A DNA stretch of 49,783 nucleotides from contig NATW01000125.1 of assembly GCA_003094555.1 (NCBI GenBank), positions 1 through 49,783 of the forward strand. The letters are read 5' to 3'. Positions 1 through 8,880 of the stretch are shown one piece after another (the stretch's first letter is position 1; the number at the start of each line of letters is the position of its first letter). Position numbers and translations under genes: made by a program. Under the pieces are notes generated by a model. That model made no database searches. It had not been told where the DNA came from and saw only the letters and a program-made list of their open reading frames with translations. Origin of the DNA: a gamma proteobacterium symbiont of Ctena orbiculata. GTDB lineage: Bacteria; Pseudomonadota; Gammaproteobacteria; Chromatiales; Chromatiaceae.

Positions 1-36
1 GGGGTTTAAGTGGATCTCTTGCAATCAGATGGCGAT

Positions 37-1578
37 TCATTTGGCAAGTCTGGCACCAATGATACCGAATTTGGCCTTTGACAGTTGCGCTTTCGGGATA
101 TTCTTCACTCCCAAATCGAACAATCGCTTTTTCCCTGCGGGCAAGATCGATTTATAGACCCGCTTCACCTTTCTTATCTGCCCATTGCTGTCACGGTACT
201 TGATTGCAATGACGATACCCTTTACATCGCGGGGGGTCGGGTTGGATAACTCCGCCTTGAGTCTGCCCTTGTTATCAAGGCCGGTACGCAATTTGATATA
301 GTTTTGCGGATTCTCCGATAGGTCGAGGGCCATCAAAGAACCATAGGCTGCCTTGCCTTGCGCGGTATCTTTCGAGGCGGCCTTGCGAAAATAGGACTTG
401 GCGGATTTCAGGTTACCCGCTGCCTTGGCCAGATTACCCAGGGAGTTGTAGGCGTTTGCAGTCGGTAGCAGTTGAACGCTTTTCTCAAGATCGAGCTTGG
501 CCGCATCGTCATTGTTCAACTTCTCATTGACCAAACCGCGCTTCAAGTAGTAGTAGAAGAAGCTGTCATTCAATTTTATCGCTTTATTGTAATGCTGCTT
601 GGCGATGGCCGGGCGTTTGCTTTTCTCCTCAATATCACCGAGCAGGGCATGAAAATGGCCCTCTTTGGGTTCCATTCGAATGGCCTTTTTGGCCAGTGTC
701 CTGGCCTTTTTTAGATCGCCTTTTTGCAGCACCTTACGCCCCTCTTCATAGGCTTCATAGGCAGGTTTGGTGCGTTTTATATGTGCTGTCCTGGCCTTGA
801 AGCGATCCTTGCCCACAATACCGCCTTTGGGAAGCTCGGCTGCGGTCTTGATATTGTTTTCTACCCGCTCCATGGAGGGTGGATGACTGGCGAAAAGACC
901 GCTCAGCCAGTCCTGGTTCTTACTTTCCGAGAGGCGTACGAAGGTGCGTTGGAGATCGATAGCTCCCTGAGGGTCATATCCCGCCTTCGACATATATTGC
1001 ATGCCGTAGTAGTCGGATTCCCGTTCTGCATCCCGACCATATTTCTTGGTCACCAATTGTGCGCCAAGGCCGGCGCCCAACTGCGCGATTTGGGCATAAT
1101 CCTTTCCCTGGGTACCGATCACAGTCGCCATCACCGCACCCTGAATCAACATCCCGCGGGACATACTGTTGGCAGTATGCTTGGCGGCGGCATGGGTGAT
1201 TTCATGGCCCAGTACCGCGGCCAGTTCCGCCTCGCTCTGCAACTCGGTGAGCAGACCGCGATTGATTGAGATCTTGCCGCCGGGAAGTGCCCAGGCATTG
1301 GGTACTGAGTTGTTCAAAACCTTAAACTCATAGGGCAGGTTGCGATCACTGACGGCGGCCAGACTTTGACCGATTTCACTGACGTAGGCAGTCAACTTCT
1401 TGTCGACCGTGTAATCCCCCCCCTGGGATTGGCGCAGTGGGGCATAGTTTTTTCGCCCGATCTCCATCTCCTGAGCCTCTGAAACAAGGCTGAGTTCATT
1501 TTTTCCGGTGACAGGGTTTACCGCGCAACCGGTGATCAGGGAGAAGGAGAGGGCGACAGCGATCAGTAACCTATTCAT
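37..1578 (-). CDS. M48 family metalloprotease with TPR repeats (BepA/YfgC-like lipoprotein)
   Basis: A 513-residue predicted periplasmic zinc protease with a lipoprotein-type signal: a hydrophobic stretch at residues 4-17 ending in ITGC (Cys18). The catalytic HEITH motif is at residues 125-129, and the ERESD segment around residue 187 supplies the likely third zinc ligand. From about residue 270 there are repeated TPR-like helical pairs (for example KAIKLNDSFFYYYLKRG), as in BepA, which degrades or chaperones outer-membrane proteins such as LptD. Family membership is seen in the sequence; the BepA role is inferred from architecture. The C-terminal ~80 residues after the TPRs are less recognisable. 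It stands alone, with no partner gene on the same strand nearby. Confidence 0.9.
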   Translation of the reverse strand: MNRLLIAVALSFSLITGCAVNPVTGKNELSLVSEAQEMEIGRKNYAPLRQSQGGDYTVDKKLTAYVSEIGQSLAAVSDRNLPYEFKVLNNSVPNAWALPGGKISINRGLLTELQSEAELAAVLGHEITHAAAKHTANSMSRGMLIQGAVMATVIGTQGKDYAQIAQLGAGLGAQLVTKKYGRDAERESDYYGMQYMSKAGYDPQGAIDLQRTFVRLSESKNQDWLSGLFASHPPSMERVENNIKTAAELPKGGIVGKDRFKARTAHIKRTKPAYEAYEEGRKVLQKGDLKKARTLAKKAIRMEPKEGHFHALLGDIEEKSKRPAIAKQHYNKAIKLNDSFFYYYLKRGLVNEKLNNDDAAKLDLEKSVQLLPTANAYNSLGNLAKAAGNLKSAKSYFRKAASKDTAQGKAAYGSLMALDLSENPQNYIKLRTGLDNKGRLKAELSNPTPRDVKGIVIAIKYRDSNGQIRKVKRVYKSILPAGKKRLFDLGVKNIPKAQLSKAKFGIIGARLAK

Positions 1579-1938
1579 GTCATGTCTCGGTCAATATCTG
1601 TTAAATCAGTACTCTTCTGCAGTCCGGGTAGTTGTTTTGGGGAGCATCAATTGACCCTACGATAGCTGGGCTCATGCTGTCAACGGGCTCGGCTCAAGCT
1701 GGAAAAGTATCTATCCATCTAGTTCATTGACAACGATCTGCGGATGGCGTTCTGATTCCAGTATGGGGAATTGCAGATTCGGTATGCAATGCTCTAAGTA
1801 TATGAAAAATAAGACATATGTAGATGTGATAGTGGATTCCGCAGGGTCGGTGGCGGGACGTTTTGTTAGTGACATTGTTTTACAATTCAAAACAGAGATG
1901 AGCTGCAAGGGAGCGAATTTAGCGGTTGAATGGATCCC
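1579..1938. other. Intergenic region between the M48 protease and the di-haem peroxidase
   Basis: This 360-base stretch holds the upstream region of the protease (minus strand, near 1579-1650) and the 3' end region of the peroxidase. Small open frames exist on both strands, but none has a convincing ribosome binding site or a recognisable protein. A short inverted repeat (TGTTTT/AAAACA) lies around 1875-1895. I see no strong terminator or operator. Confidence 0.4.
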
Positions 1939-3246
1939 TTACAACCGAGTTGACGGCAACTCCCCTTCCAGCGCCTTGAGAAAGGCCACGATCTCTTCAA
2001 CCTCGGTATCGCTCAGGGCCTGATGGATTGCCACACTGAGTCGTTGCTCACCCTTCAGCCACTTGATGGTCTTATCATCCCTCTCATCGTTGCTTATGGT
2101 CTTGCCCAGTTGAACCTGGGCCATGATGCGTACCGCCTCTTCCAGGGACGTAACGGAACCATTGTGGAAATAGGGGGCGGTGCGGGTCACATTGCGGAGT
2201 GAGGGTACACGCCAGACACCTCTGCCAGCACCGTCCTTGCTTTTCGAAGCGCCCGGATCCTCATTCAAACGGTGGCGTCTCTCATATTCCGTGTTGGGAA
2301 TAGAAGGAAATATTCTGTAGGGTGTATCTTCGCTGAAGTGACTTGCAGCGCTGAAATTCGGTCCGGAGTGACAAAGGATACAACCGGTTGATTCGAACAG
2401 CGCCATGCCACGAATCTGTTGTTTGGAGAGCGCACTGGCATCGCCCCTGACAAAACGGTCATAGGGGGAGTCTGGTGTAATCAGGGTGCGTTCATAGGCG
2501 GCGATGGCCTTGGCGATGTTGTCGATCGTGATTGGCGGCTGACCGGGAAAAGCCAAGGCGAACGCCTCGACATATTCCGGAATACCCTTCACGGTCTCGA
2601 CTACCCGATCCAATGAGGGCATACCCATCTCGATGGGGTTGACCAGTGGCCCCTTAGCCTGATCCTCTAGGGAGGCGGCGCGACCGTCCCAAAACAGCAC
2701 CTTTTGGAAGGCGGCGTTGAGCACGGTGGGTGCATTTCTCGTCCCTTGCTGAGCATCGATACCGATCGAAGCGCTGAGTCCGTCACTGCCACCTTTAGCA
2801 ACGGAAATTTCATGGCAGGAGGCACATGAAAGGGTGCCGTCAGCCGACAACCGGGTATCGAAGAAGAGCATTTTACCAAGCCTGACCTTCTCCACCGTTG
2901 ACGGATTGTCCCGAGGCGATGGTGCAGTGTAGGGGAGCGCCTGCCAGGTGTAGGGGGTTTTCACCATTCGCGGGTCATACAGTCTGTTGTTAGTGGATAT
3001 GACAGAAGCGAACACATGTTGTCGCTCTGGAAACAGGGCCAACATGGGCCCCGGATAGAGGGAAAAGAGGATGACAAGGCCGATCTTCAAGCTAAAGGCG
3101 ATGATGCCGGTTCCTAGGCCTATCCCAAGCAGCCATCTTCGCCGCTGGTCGGGTGCGATTTCACGTACCATGCTGATGAGCAGAAAAAAACCGGCGACAA
3201 CCGCAAGCATGCCGAAAGCAAGAAGTTCAACGCTGCCTGTATTCAT
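1939..3246 (-). CDS. Membrane-anchored di-haem cytochrome c peroxidase (MauG/CcpA family)
   Basis: A 435-residue protein with two c-type haem sites, CASCH (residues 141-145) and CILCH (288-292), in the standard context FFDTRLSADGTLSC and ALFESTGCILCHSGPNF of bacterial di-haem peroxidases. These reduce hydrogen peroxide in the periplasm with electrons from cytochrome c; MauG-type members oxidise proteins instead. The N-terminus has two hydrophobic segments (about residues 8-27 and 39-65) rather than a cleavable signal, so the enzyme is probably membrane-tethered. It starts 43 bases after the stop of the small DUF2892 gene on the same strand, suggesting one transcript, divergent from a LysR gene. 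The substrate is not determined by sequence. Confidence 0.9.
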   Translation of the reverse strand: MNTGSVELLAFGMLAVVAGFFLLISMVREIAPDQRRRWLLGIGLGTGIIAFSLKIGLVILFSLYPGPMLALFPERQHVFASVISTNNRLYDPRMVKTPYTWQALPYTAPSPRDNPSTVEKVRLGKMLFFDTRLSADGTLSCASCHEISVAKGGSDGLSASIGIDAQQGTRNAPTVLNAAFQKVLFWDGRAASLEDQAKGPLVNPIEMGMPSLDRVVETVKGIPEYVEAFALAFPGQPPITIDNIAKAIAAYERTLITPDSPYDRFVRGDASALSKQQIRGMALFESTGCILCHSGPNFSAASHFSEDTPYRIFPSIPNTEYERRHRLNEDPGASKSKDGAGRGVWRVPSLRNVTRTAPYFHNGSVTSLEEAVRIMAQVQLGKTISNDERDDKTIKWLKGEQRLSVAIHQALSDTEVEEIVAFLKALEGELPSTRL

Positions 3247-3289
3247 CCCAATGCTCCTGAAGCTGCAGTGACGAATCGCCGTTCAACCC

Positions 3290-3469
3290 CTATTTCAGGC
3301 CGAGTTTCCGGTACAGCATCAGGCCCGGGCAGATACCGGTTAAGCCAGCAAAGACCAGCATCCCGGCTGGCAGGTAGAGAAACCAGTGCACCTGGTTCCA
3401 GCCGGACAATCCGATACCGGTGAAGAGCAGGGTGGCGACAGTAAGGAAGAGCATGCGTTGGGCACTCAT
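3290..3469 (-). CDS. Small DUF2892 (YgaP-like transmembrane) protein
   Basis: A 59-residue protein starting MSAQRMLFLTVATLLF, with two hydrophobic helices and the closing pattern LTGICPGLMLYRKLG, which matches the DUF2892 membrane family (helices ending in a CP-x-Y-x-x-x-G motif, as in the membrane part of YgaP). A GGAG ribosome site lies 8 bases before the ATG. The family's molecular role is poorly known; some members carry rhodanese domains, but this one does not. It sits just upstream of the di-haem peroxidase on the same strand and divergent from a LysR regulator, so it is probably co-expressed with the peroxidase. Confidence 0.8.
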   Translation of the reverse strand: MSAQRMLFLTVATLLFTGIGLSGWNQVHWFLYLPAGMLVFAGLTGICPGLMLYRKLGLK

Positions 3470-3581
3470 TGATATTCTCCAAGATGTTGAAATGTCTTGA
3501 AGTAGAGCATATGTTCAAGGAGAATAATTTAGAAATTTTATTTATGAATGGAATTAATTTAAAAATCGAATGAATTGAAAT

Positions 3582-4517
3582 ATGAATCTGAAACAACTTC
3601 AGTTCGCCGCTCACGTGGCCGAGACCCACTCATTCAGTCGCGCCGCAGAGCTCAGCTTTGCCACCCAACCCACCCTCTCCAATGCCATCTCGCAACTCGA
3701 GGATGAGTTGGGTGGCAGATTGTTCAATCGCACCACGCGCAGGGTGGATTTGACGCCCTTTGGTGAATTTATGCTGCCGCGAATCAATGAGGTACTGCAG
3801 AGTCGGAATGAGTTGGCCAGGGCGGCAGAGTCCTACCACAATCCAACCCACAAGATGCTGCGCATCGGTTTTTCACCCTTGGTTGACATGCAACGCTTGG
3901 ATCAGGTGTTGGCGCCCTATCGGCAGGCCAATCCGGATATCACCATATTCTTCAAGGAGTGTTTCATCGATGATCTGGCCACACGCCTGAGCAAAGGACA
4001 GATCGATGTTCAGATCCTGCCAAGGGTAAAGGAGAGTAATGCGGAACATGCCTGTCTCTTCTATCGGGACCCGCTTTACTATCTGCCTGCATCTACTGAC
4101 AGTCAGACCTCAAGCCATCTTTCTTTCAAGATTGCCGACCTGCCAGCCACCCCGATAATCCTTACTGGTGGTGGTTGCGGGCTCAACGCCGCCCTGACGA
4201 CAATACTCAAATCCAAGGGCGTCGAGCTGCATGCCTATGCAGGGCAGGCCCTTACCTATCAGGTGATAGAGGATTGGGTCTCCTTGGGGATAGGTGCCGG
4301 GATCCTGCCGAAGGCCAAGATCTCAGCCGAAAACAAGGCAAGCTATCCATTGTTTATGGAAAAGGATGAACCTGCCTGTTTCAGCTTCGAGTGGAGTTGG
4401 CAACCTGAATGCACTGAACACGCACATGTTAAATCCTTTATCGATTACATTCAGACCACTGTCCCGGCATTGGTCAGCGGTCAGGCCAAAACAGCCGACC
4501 AGCAGGGTGTGGGCTAA
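3582..4517 (+). CDS. LysR-family transcriptional regulator
   Basis: A 311-residue LysR-type regulator. The N-terminal winged helix-turn-helix (residues 1-60) has the typical SFSRAAELSFATQPTLSNAISQLE pattern, here split by FATQPTLSNA as the recognition helix. The effector-binding domain begins near residue 92 (MLRIGFSPLVDM). The gene is divergent from the DUF2892-peroxidase pair with 112 AT-rich bases between them, the classic arrangement for a LysR protein controlling its neighbour and itself. The co-inducer cannot be read from the sequence. An oxidative or redox signal would fit the peroxidase neighbour, but that is inference. Confidence 0.88.
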   Translation: MNLKQLQFAAHVAETHSFSRAAELSFATQPTLSNAISQLEDELGGRLFNRTTRRVDLTPFGEFMLPRINEVLQSRNELARAAESYHNPTHKMLRIGFSPLVDMQRLDQVLAPYRQANPDITIFFKECFIDDLATRLSKGQIDVQILPRVKESNAEHACLFYRDPLYYLPASTDSQTSSHLSFKIADLPATPIILTGGGCGLNAALTTILKSKGVELHAYAGQALTYQVIEDWVSLGIGAGILPKAKISAENKASYPLFMEKDEPACFSFEWSWQPECTEHAHVKSFIDYIQTTVPALVSGQAKTADQQGVG

Positions 4518-4669
4518 GCATACTGGTGGTGATCTCGATAGATTTGAAAACAGAATAGATTTCATTCTTAACTGCAATTTCTCATTCAATCAACAAAAGC
4601 CTACTCTGCAACGGTGATCGACAAATCGTGTCGTTTCACAATCCAATTATTGCTGTTGAGGAGTAGTCA

Positions 4670-4795
4670 TTGAAGATCCTGCCACTCGTCTTGGCATGCG
4701 CTTCACCATCCATAATTGCCGGCAATGATGAGTCATCGCAGGTCTCACTCTATGAACGGCTGGGTGGTTATAACGCAATCATTGCTAAGGAATGA
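4670..4795 (+). pseudogene. Remnant of an exported group 1 truncated haemoglobin
   Basis: A 41-codon frame with a GAGGAG ribosome site and a TTG start. It reads a short signal-like segment (LPLVLACASPSIIAG), then SLYERLGGYNAIIAKE and a TGA stop. SLYERLGG-x-x-A-I is the characteristic N-terminus of group 1 truncated haemoglobins (a family of about 120 residues), but the rest of the globin, including the proximal histidine, is absent: the next 100 bases contain no continuing globin frame that I can see. The intact start region suggests a recent 3' deletion rather than an old relic. It could still make a tiny peptide, but not a haem protein. Confidence 0.6.
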
Positions 4796-4894
4796 CACGC
4801 TTCTGACGTTAACCTATTGAATTTGTTTTAACAGCTCCTGAAGCTTTTTCCCAATAGGTCTTCCTGAAACAGAAGTGATCAAAAGGAATTTATA

Positions 4895-5428
4895 ATGGAA
4901 ACACCCAGCCCATATGCAACACCAAAAGCCGAAATACTGAGTAATCAGGAAGAGTTTGGATCCATCAATATTTTATCTGCCAAGGGACGAATAGGACGTC
5001 TGCGCTATATCGCCTACACCATCGGCATCACATTATTATGCTATCTGATTATGGGGGGGTTATCAGGGTTGTTCGCGGCGACCCTGTCTGAGGATTCAGT
5101 TGGTCTGCTCATACTGCCTATCACTGCACTCGGAATCGGTGCCATGTTTTTCATCAATATTGTGCTGACGATTCAGCGATGTCATGACTTTAACATGTCT
5201 GGTTGGTTGAGTTTGAGTCTGATAATCCCACTTGTGCCTCTTATTTTCTGGTTTATACCTGGCACCGTGGGGGCCAATAAATTTGGACTTCAGCCACCAC
5301 CGAATCGAGGTGGGGTCCTTATCATTGCCATAATTTTTGTCATGATCCTGGTTTTGGGAATCCTGGCGGCAATTGCGATCCCCGCCTATCAGGATTATCT
5401 GGCACGAGCCACTGCAGCTGGAATGTAG
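4895..5428 (+). CDS. DUF805 membrane protein with a pilin-like C-terminal helix
   Basis: A 177-residue protein. Residues about 25-125 form the DUF805 membrane domain: an opening GRIGRLRYI, several hydrophobic helices, the conserved RCHDFNMSGW motif and a GTVGANKFG ending. After this comes an extra hydrophobic helix (from about residue 140) ending in GILAAIAIPAYQDYLARA, which closely resembles the N-terminal alpha-1 helix of type IV pilins. Here it is at the C-terminus and lacks the G-FTLIE prepilin peptidase site, so it should not be processed as a pilin. An AAGGAA ribosome site precedes the ATG. DUF805 has no established function. Confidence 0.85.
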   Translation: METPSPYATPKAEILSNQEEFGSINILSAKGRIGRLRYIAYTIGITLLCYLIMGGLSGLFAATLSEDSVGLLILPITALGIGAMFFINIVLTIQRCHDFNMSGWLSLSLIIPLVPLIFWFIPGTVGANKFGLQPPPNRGGVLIIAIIFVMILVLGILAAIAIPAYQDYLARATAAGM

Positions 5429-5437
5429 TTTTTACAA

Positions 5438-5481
5438 GCACAATTAATTGTGCAATATCAATGCAACGCCAGTGGCTGGCG
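5438..5481. terminator. Palindrome and hairpin after the DUF805 gene
   Basis: A perfect 16-base palindrome, GCACAATTAATTGTGC (5438-5453), starts 9 bases after the stop codon. It is followed by a second small hairpin (CGCCA/TGGCG, 5467-5481) and a weak T-rich tract. Together they could end the DUF805 transcript. The palindrome could instead be an operator for the downstream signalling gene. Confidence 0.35.
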
Positions 5482-5590
5482 CGACTGTTTTATTGAAGTC
5501 TTCAGGCTTTCTGCCGATAACAATATATGGTGGATTGTTTCCGGATAACCATTGTCTTCGGCACACAAACAGTGCTTTCTGATAATATTT

Positions 5591-8500
5591 ATGTTAAGTA
5601 ACAGCGACATAAACCACAATTTAAGGAATAAAGCCGAGCAACGGGAGATCGGCATTTTTCCAGAGCAGATCAAGCTGATCTATGCCAATTTTCCGCCTTC
5701 ATCCACGGCTATACTACTTATCACTCTTCTCACCCGGATTGGGCTGAATGGCGTTGTACCGAGCTGGATGCTCAACCTATGGGCCGGCTACATGCTGTTT
5801 GTGGTCATCTCTCGCGTGGTCCTGTACATTTTTTATACAAAACTTTTTGAAAAGTCTCACGCCAACTTTTGGGCGGGCCTGGCCATAGGCTCTGCTGCCT
5901 TGGCAGGAGTTGGCTGGGCTGGGATCAGTCTCTTTATTCTAGCTGTAGAGGATCCCACTTATAAGATCGTCATTGTCATGATTACGCTTGGTATCATGGC
6001 TGGTACAGTACCTGTACTCTCCGCGGTTTTGTCCGCATTTTTCTGTGCCAATCTCCCTACGGCATTAACATTGTTGATCATCATTACCCAGTGGCCGACC
6101 AATGGAGTTGCACTGCTTGTCACCGCACTCTTGGTATACACGGCTCTTTTAATCTATACAGCTGTCAATACCAATCGCATGTTGATGCAGACATTGAGTT
6201 TCCAAAATGAAAAACAAGCGTTGATTGAAAATCTGAATATGGAGATCAGCGGTCGGGAACAGGCACAATATCAACTGGATATACACAAACGTGATTTGGA
6301 GATGGTGGTTGAGGAGCGTACACGACAGCTAACCCAATCAAACGAAAAATTGGAAAATGAGATCGCCATTCGTCTCCAATCGGAAAATCAGTTGCGTGAA
6401 TCCCATGATCGATTTACTGCGGTACTGAACACACTCGATGCCGCGGTTTATGTTTCCGATATGTACAGCTATGAACTCCTCTTCATGAATAAAAACGCCA
6501 TGGCCCGTTGGGGTGACGGGGTAGGTGATGTCTGCTGGAAGCGGCTACAGAAAAATCCTTCGGGACCCTGTGACTTTTGTACCAATGGTACCTTGCTGGA
6601 CGCAGATGGATACCCAACCGGTATTCATATCTGGGAACGGCAAATCGAAGAGAGTGGTGAGTGGCTCGATTGTCGTGATCAGGCAATTCTATGGCCTGAC
6701 GGGCGCGTCGTGCGCATGCAGATAGCCACCGATATCACCGAACGGGTGATGGCAGAGCAGCGTGTGCTGGCAGAGCATCAATTTCTGCAGACCATTATCG
6801 ATGGCGTGGCGGATCCGATCATGGTAGTGGATTTAAACTACAACGTTAAACAGATGAACAAGGCCGCCAAAGATACGCCGTTGCTTGCTGACATCCAGTC
6901 ACAATATAAATGTTACGAAATCAGTCACGACAGAAAAACGCCCTGTGATGATGACGACTGCGCCTGCCCATTGAATATCGTGTTACAGACCCGGAAATCG
7001 GTAACGGTTGTTCACAGGCACAAGACTGTCGATGGTACAGAGCGCTTGTTTGAGGTTGTGGGTACGCCGCTGTTTAACGAACAGCATAAAATATCCGGTA
7101 TGGTGCAGGCGTCCCGAGACATTACAGCTCATTTGGAGACACAGCAGGAGTTGCAGGAGAAGAAGACCAGGCTCGAACATGTCGCCTATCACGACAACCT
7201 CACCAGCCTTCCAAACCGTACACTCTTGGCTGACCGTCTCAATCAGACCATGGCCCAGGTCAATCGTCGGGGTGGTCAGATTGCCGTGGCCTATCTCGAT
7301 CTGGACGGATTCAAAGAGATCAACGATAGCTATGGACATGACACTGGAGACCTTTTCCTCGTCTCCCTGGCCCAACGATTGAAAGAGATTTTGCGGGAGG
7401 GAGACACCATCGCCCGCTTGGGTGGCGATGAATTTGTTGCAGTGTTGGTGGATCTGCATGACAGCAACGACAGTATTCCTCTGTTGGAGCGCATGCTCTC
7501 AACTGCCGGACAATCTGTTCATTTGGGTAACCAGATACTCCGTGTGTCCGCAAGTATCGGTGTTACCTTCTATCCGCAAAAAGAAGAGGTGGATGCTGAT
7601 CAATTGTTACGCCAGGCAGATCAGGCTATGTACAACGCTAAAGTGACTGGCAAGAACCGTTACCACTTTTTCGAGGCAGAGAAATATAGAGGATTACGTG
7701 GTTACCATGAGACCGTGACAAGGATAAGTGAAGGTCTGGGTCAGAATGAATTCGTGCTGCACTTTCAGCCCAAGGTCAACATGCGTAGCGGAGAGCTCCT
7801 GGGTGCGGAAGCGCTGATCCGGTGGCAACATCCACAACGCGGTTTGTTGCTCCCAAGGGAGTTTTTACCGCTGATCGAAGATGAGGATGTTGCTGTATCT
7901 GTTGATCAATGGGTGTTGGAAAATGTACTCGAACAGATGGAACGGTGGCAGGCAGATGGAATCGATCTCTCGGTCAGTGTCAATGTTGGTGCACGTTTCC
8001 TGCAGAAGAGCAATTTTATAGAAAAACTACAACAACACCTGCGTGCTCACCCGGAGATAGATCCCACGCTGTTGGAACTGGAGGTGCTCGAATCCTGCGC
8101 ACTCGAAGACATGGCCCAGGTCTCCGAGGTTATCAAGACCTGTAGGGATATGGGTGTGGTATTCGCCCTGGATGACTTCGGTACCGGTTATTCCTCACTC
8201 ACCTATCTCAAGCTTCTTCCCGCCGGGATTATGAAAATAGACCAGAGCTTTGTCCGTGACATGCTCGACGACCCGGAGGATCTGGCTATTTTAGAGGGTG
8301 TGCTGGGCCTCGCCACCGCCTTCAGGAGAGACGTTATCGCAGAAGGTGTTGAGAGCATTGAACATGGTAGCCTGCTGCTGCAGTTGGGTTGCGAAAAGGC
8401 CCAGGGCTTCGTGATAGCTGAACCGATGCTCGCCAAAGACCTTATCATCTGGATGGAGTCCTGGCGTCCAGATGCAATCTGGATGAAGCAGGAGAGCGTC

Positions 8501-8836
8501 CGACGCGAGGATTTGCCACTGCTATTCGCGGCTGTCGAACATCGTGCCTGGGTGCGTGAGGTGGAACTCTATTTGCTAGGCCATGCTGTTTCCGAGCTTA
8601 TCCTGGATGCCGATGAGTGCAGATTTGGTAAATGGTTGCAAAAAACCGGGCAAAAACAGTATGGTGACCGACCCGGTTACAAACAGGTAGTGAATCTACA
8701 TCATCAAGTACATGATTTTGCCGCCAGGCTATGCCAGATAAAGGATTCGGTAGACACAGAGGGACTTGAACGCGAAATCGCAACTCTCAAGAATTTACGC
8801 GAAAATCTGGTGCACCAACTGAACACCCTTATCTGA
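5591..8836 (+). CDS. Membrane PAS-PAS-GGDEF-EAL-CZB c-di-GMP signalling protein
   Basis: A 1081-residue protein (from the ATG at 5591; an in-frame TTG at 5552 would add 13 residues, and neither has a strong ribosome site). Residues about 42-200 hold five or six membrane helices, then a coiled coil. Two PAS domains follow, both cysteine-bearing: CDFC at 327-330 and CYEISHDRKTPC then CACPL from 441. The GGDEF site (residue 611) has an RxxD inhibitory site five residues upstream; the EAL domain (EAL at 740) keeps DDFGTGYSS, KIDQSF and AEGVE. A C-terminal CZB zinc-binding domain has His984, CRFGKWL at 1010 and His1037/1041. Both c-di-GMP synthesis and breakdown look catalytically possible; net direction cannot be read from the sequence. 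Confidence 0.9.
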   Translation: MLSNSDINHNLRNKAEQREIGIFPEQIKLIYANFPPSSTAILLITLLTRIGLNGVVPSWMLNLWAGYMLFVVISRVVLYIFYTKLFEKSHANFWAGLAIGSAALAGVGWAGISLFILAVEDPTYKIVIVMITLGIMAGTVPVLSAVLSAFFCANLPTALTLLIIITQWPTNGVALLVTALLVYTALLIYTAVNTNRMLMQTLSFQNEKQALIENLNMEISGREQAQYQLDIHKRDLEMVVEERTRQLTQSNEKLENEIAIRLQSENQLRESHDRFTAVLNTLDAAVYVSDMYSYELLFMNKNAMARWGDGVGDVCWKRLQKNPSGPCDFCTNGTLLDADGYPTGIHIWERQIEESGEWLDCRDQAILWPDGRVVRMQIATDITERVMAEQRVLAEHQFLQTIIDGVADPIMVVDLNYNVKQMNKAAKDTPLLADIQSQYKCYEISHDRKTPCDDDDCACPLNIVLQTRKSVTVVHRHKTVDGTERLFEVVGTPLFNEQHKISGMVQASRDITAHLETQQELQEKKTRLEHVAYHDNLTSLPNRTLLADRLNQTMAQVNRRGGQIAVAYLDLDGFKEINDSYGHDTGDLFLVSLAQRLKEILREGDTIARLGGDEFVAVLVDLHDSNDSIPLLERMLSTAGQSVHLGNQILRVSASIGVTFYPQKEEVDADQLLRQADQAMYNAKVTGKNRYHFFEAEKYRGLRGYHETVTRISEGLGQNEFVLHFQPKVNMRSGELLGAEALIRWQHPQRGLLLPREFLPLIEDEDVAVSVDQWVLENVLEQMERWQADGIDLSVSVNVGARFLQKSNFIEKLQQHLRAHPEIDPTLLELEVLESCALEDMAQVSEVIKTCRDMGVVFALDDFGTGYSSLTYLKLLPAGIMKIDQSFVRDMLDDPEDLAILEGVLGLATAFRRDVIAEGVESIEHGSLLLQLGCEKAQGFVIAEPMLAKDLIIWMESWRPDAIWMKQESVRREDLPLLFAAVEHRAWVREVELYLLGHAVSELILDADECRFGKWLQKTGQKQYGDRPGYKQVVNLHHQVHDFAARLCQIKDSVDTEGLEREIATLKNLRENLVHQLNTLI

Positions 8837-8880
8837 GTCGGGGGCAGCTGTTCGGTGGTGAATTTCTATGCTAAGAGAAA

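Noticed and set aside
724-1269. 181-codon plus-strand frame inside the M48 protease
   Set aside because: It is antisense to a well-recognised zinc protease and reads as a codon shadow with no domain.
1727-2023. 98-codon plus-strand frame overlapping the peroxidase end
   Set aside because: It has no ribosome site and no family resemblance, and its second half is antisense to the peroxidase, whose product is certain.
3544-3573. Eight-codon leader-like frame before the LysR gene
   Set aside because: The nearest AAGGAG is over 20 bases away and the peptide (MNGINLKIE, nine residues) has no repeated control codons.
3243-3629. 128-codon minus-strand frame across the LysR-peroxidase gap
   Set aside because: It overlaps the true 59-residue DUF2892 gene in another frame and has no recognisable sequence or ribosome site.
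5552-5590. TTG start of the GGDEF-EAL protein
   Set aside because: It adds 13 residues without clear support; the ATG at 5591 was used, although the ribosome site is weak for both.
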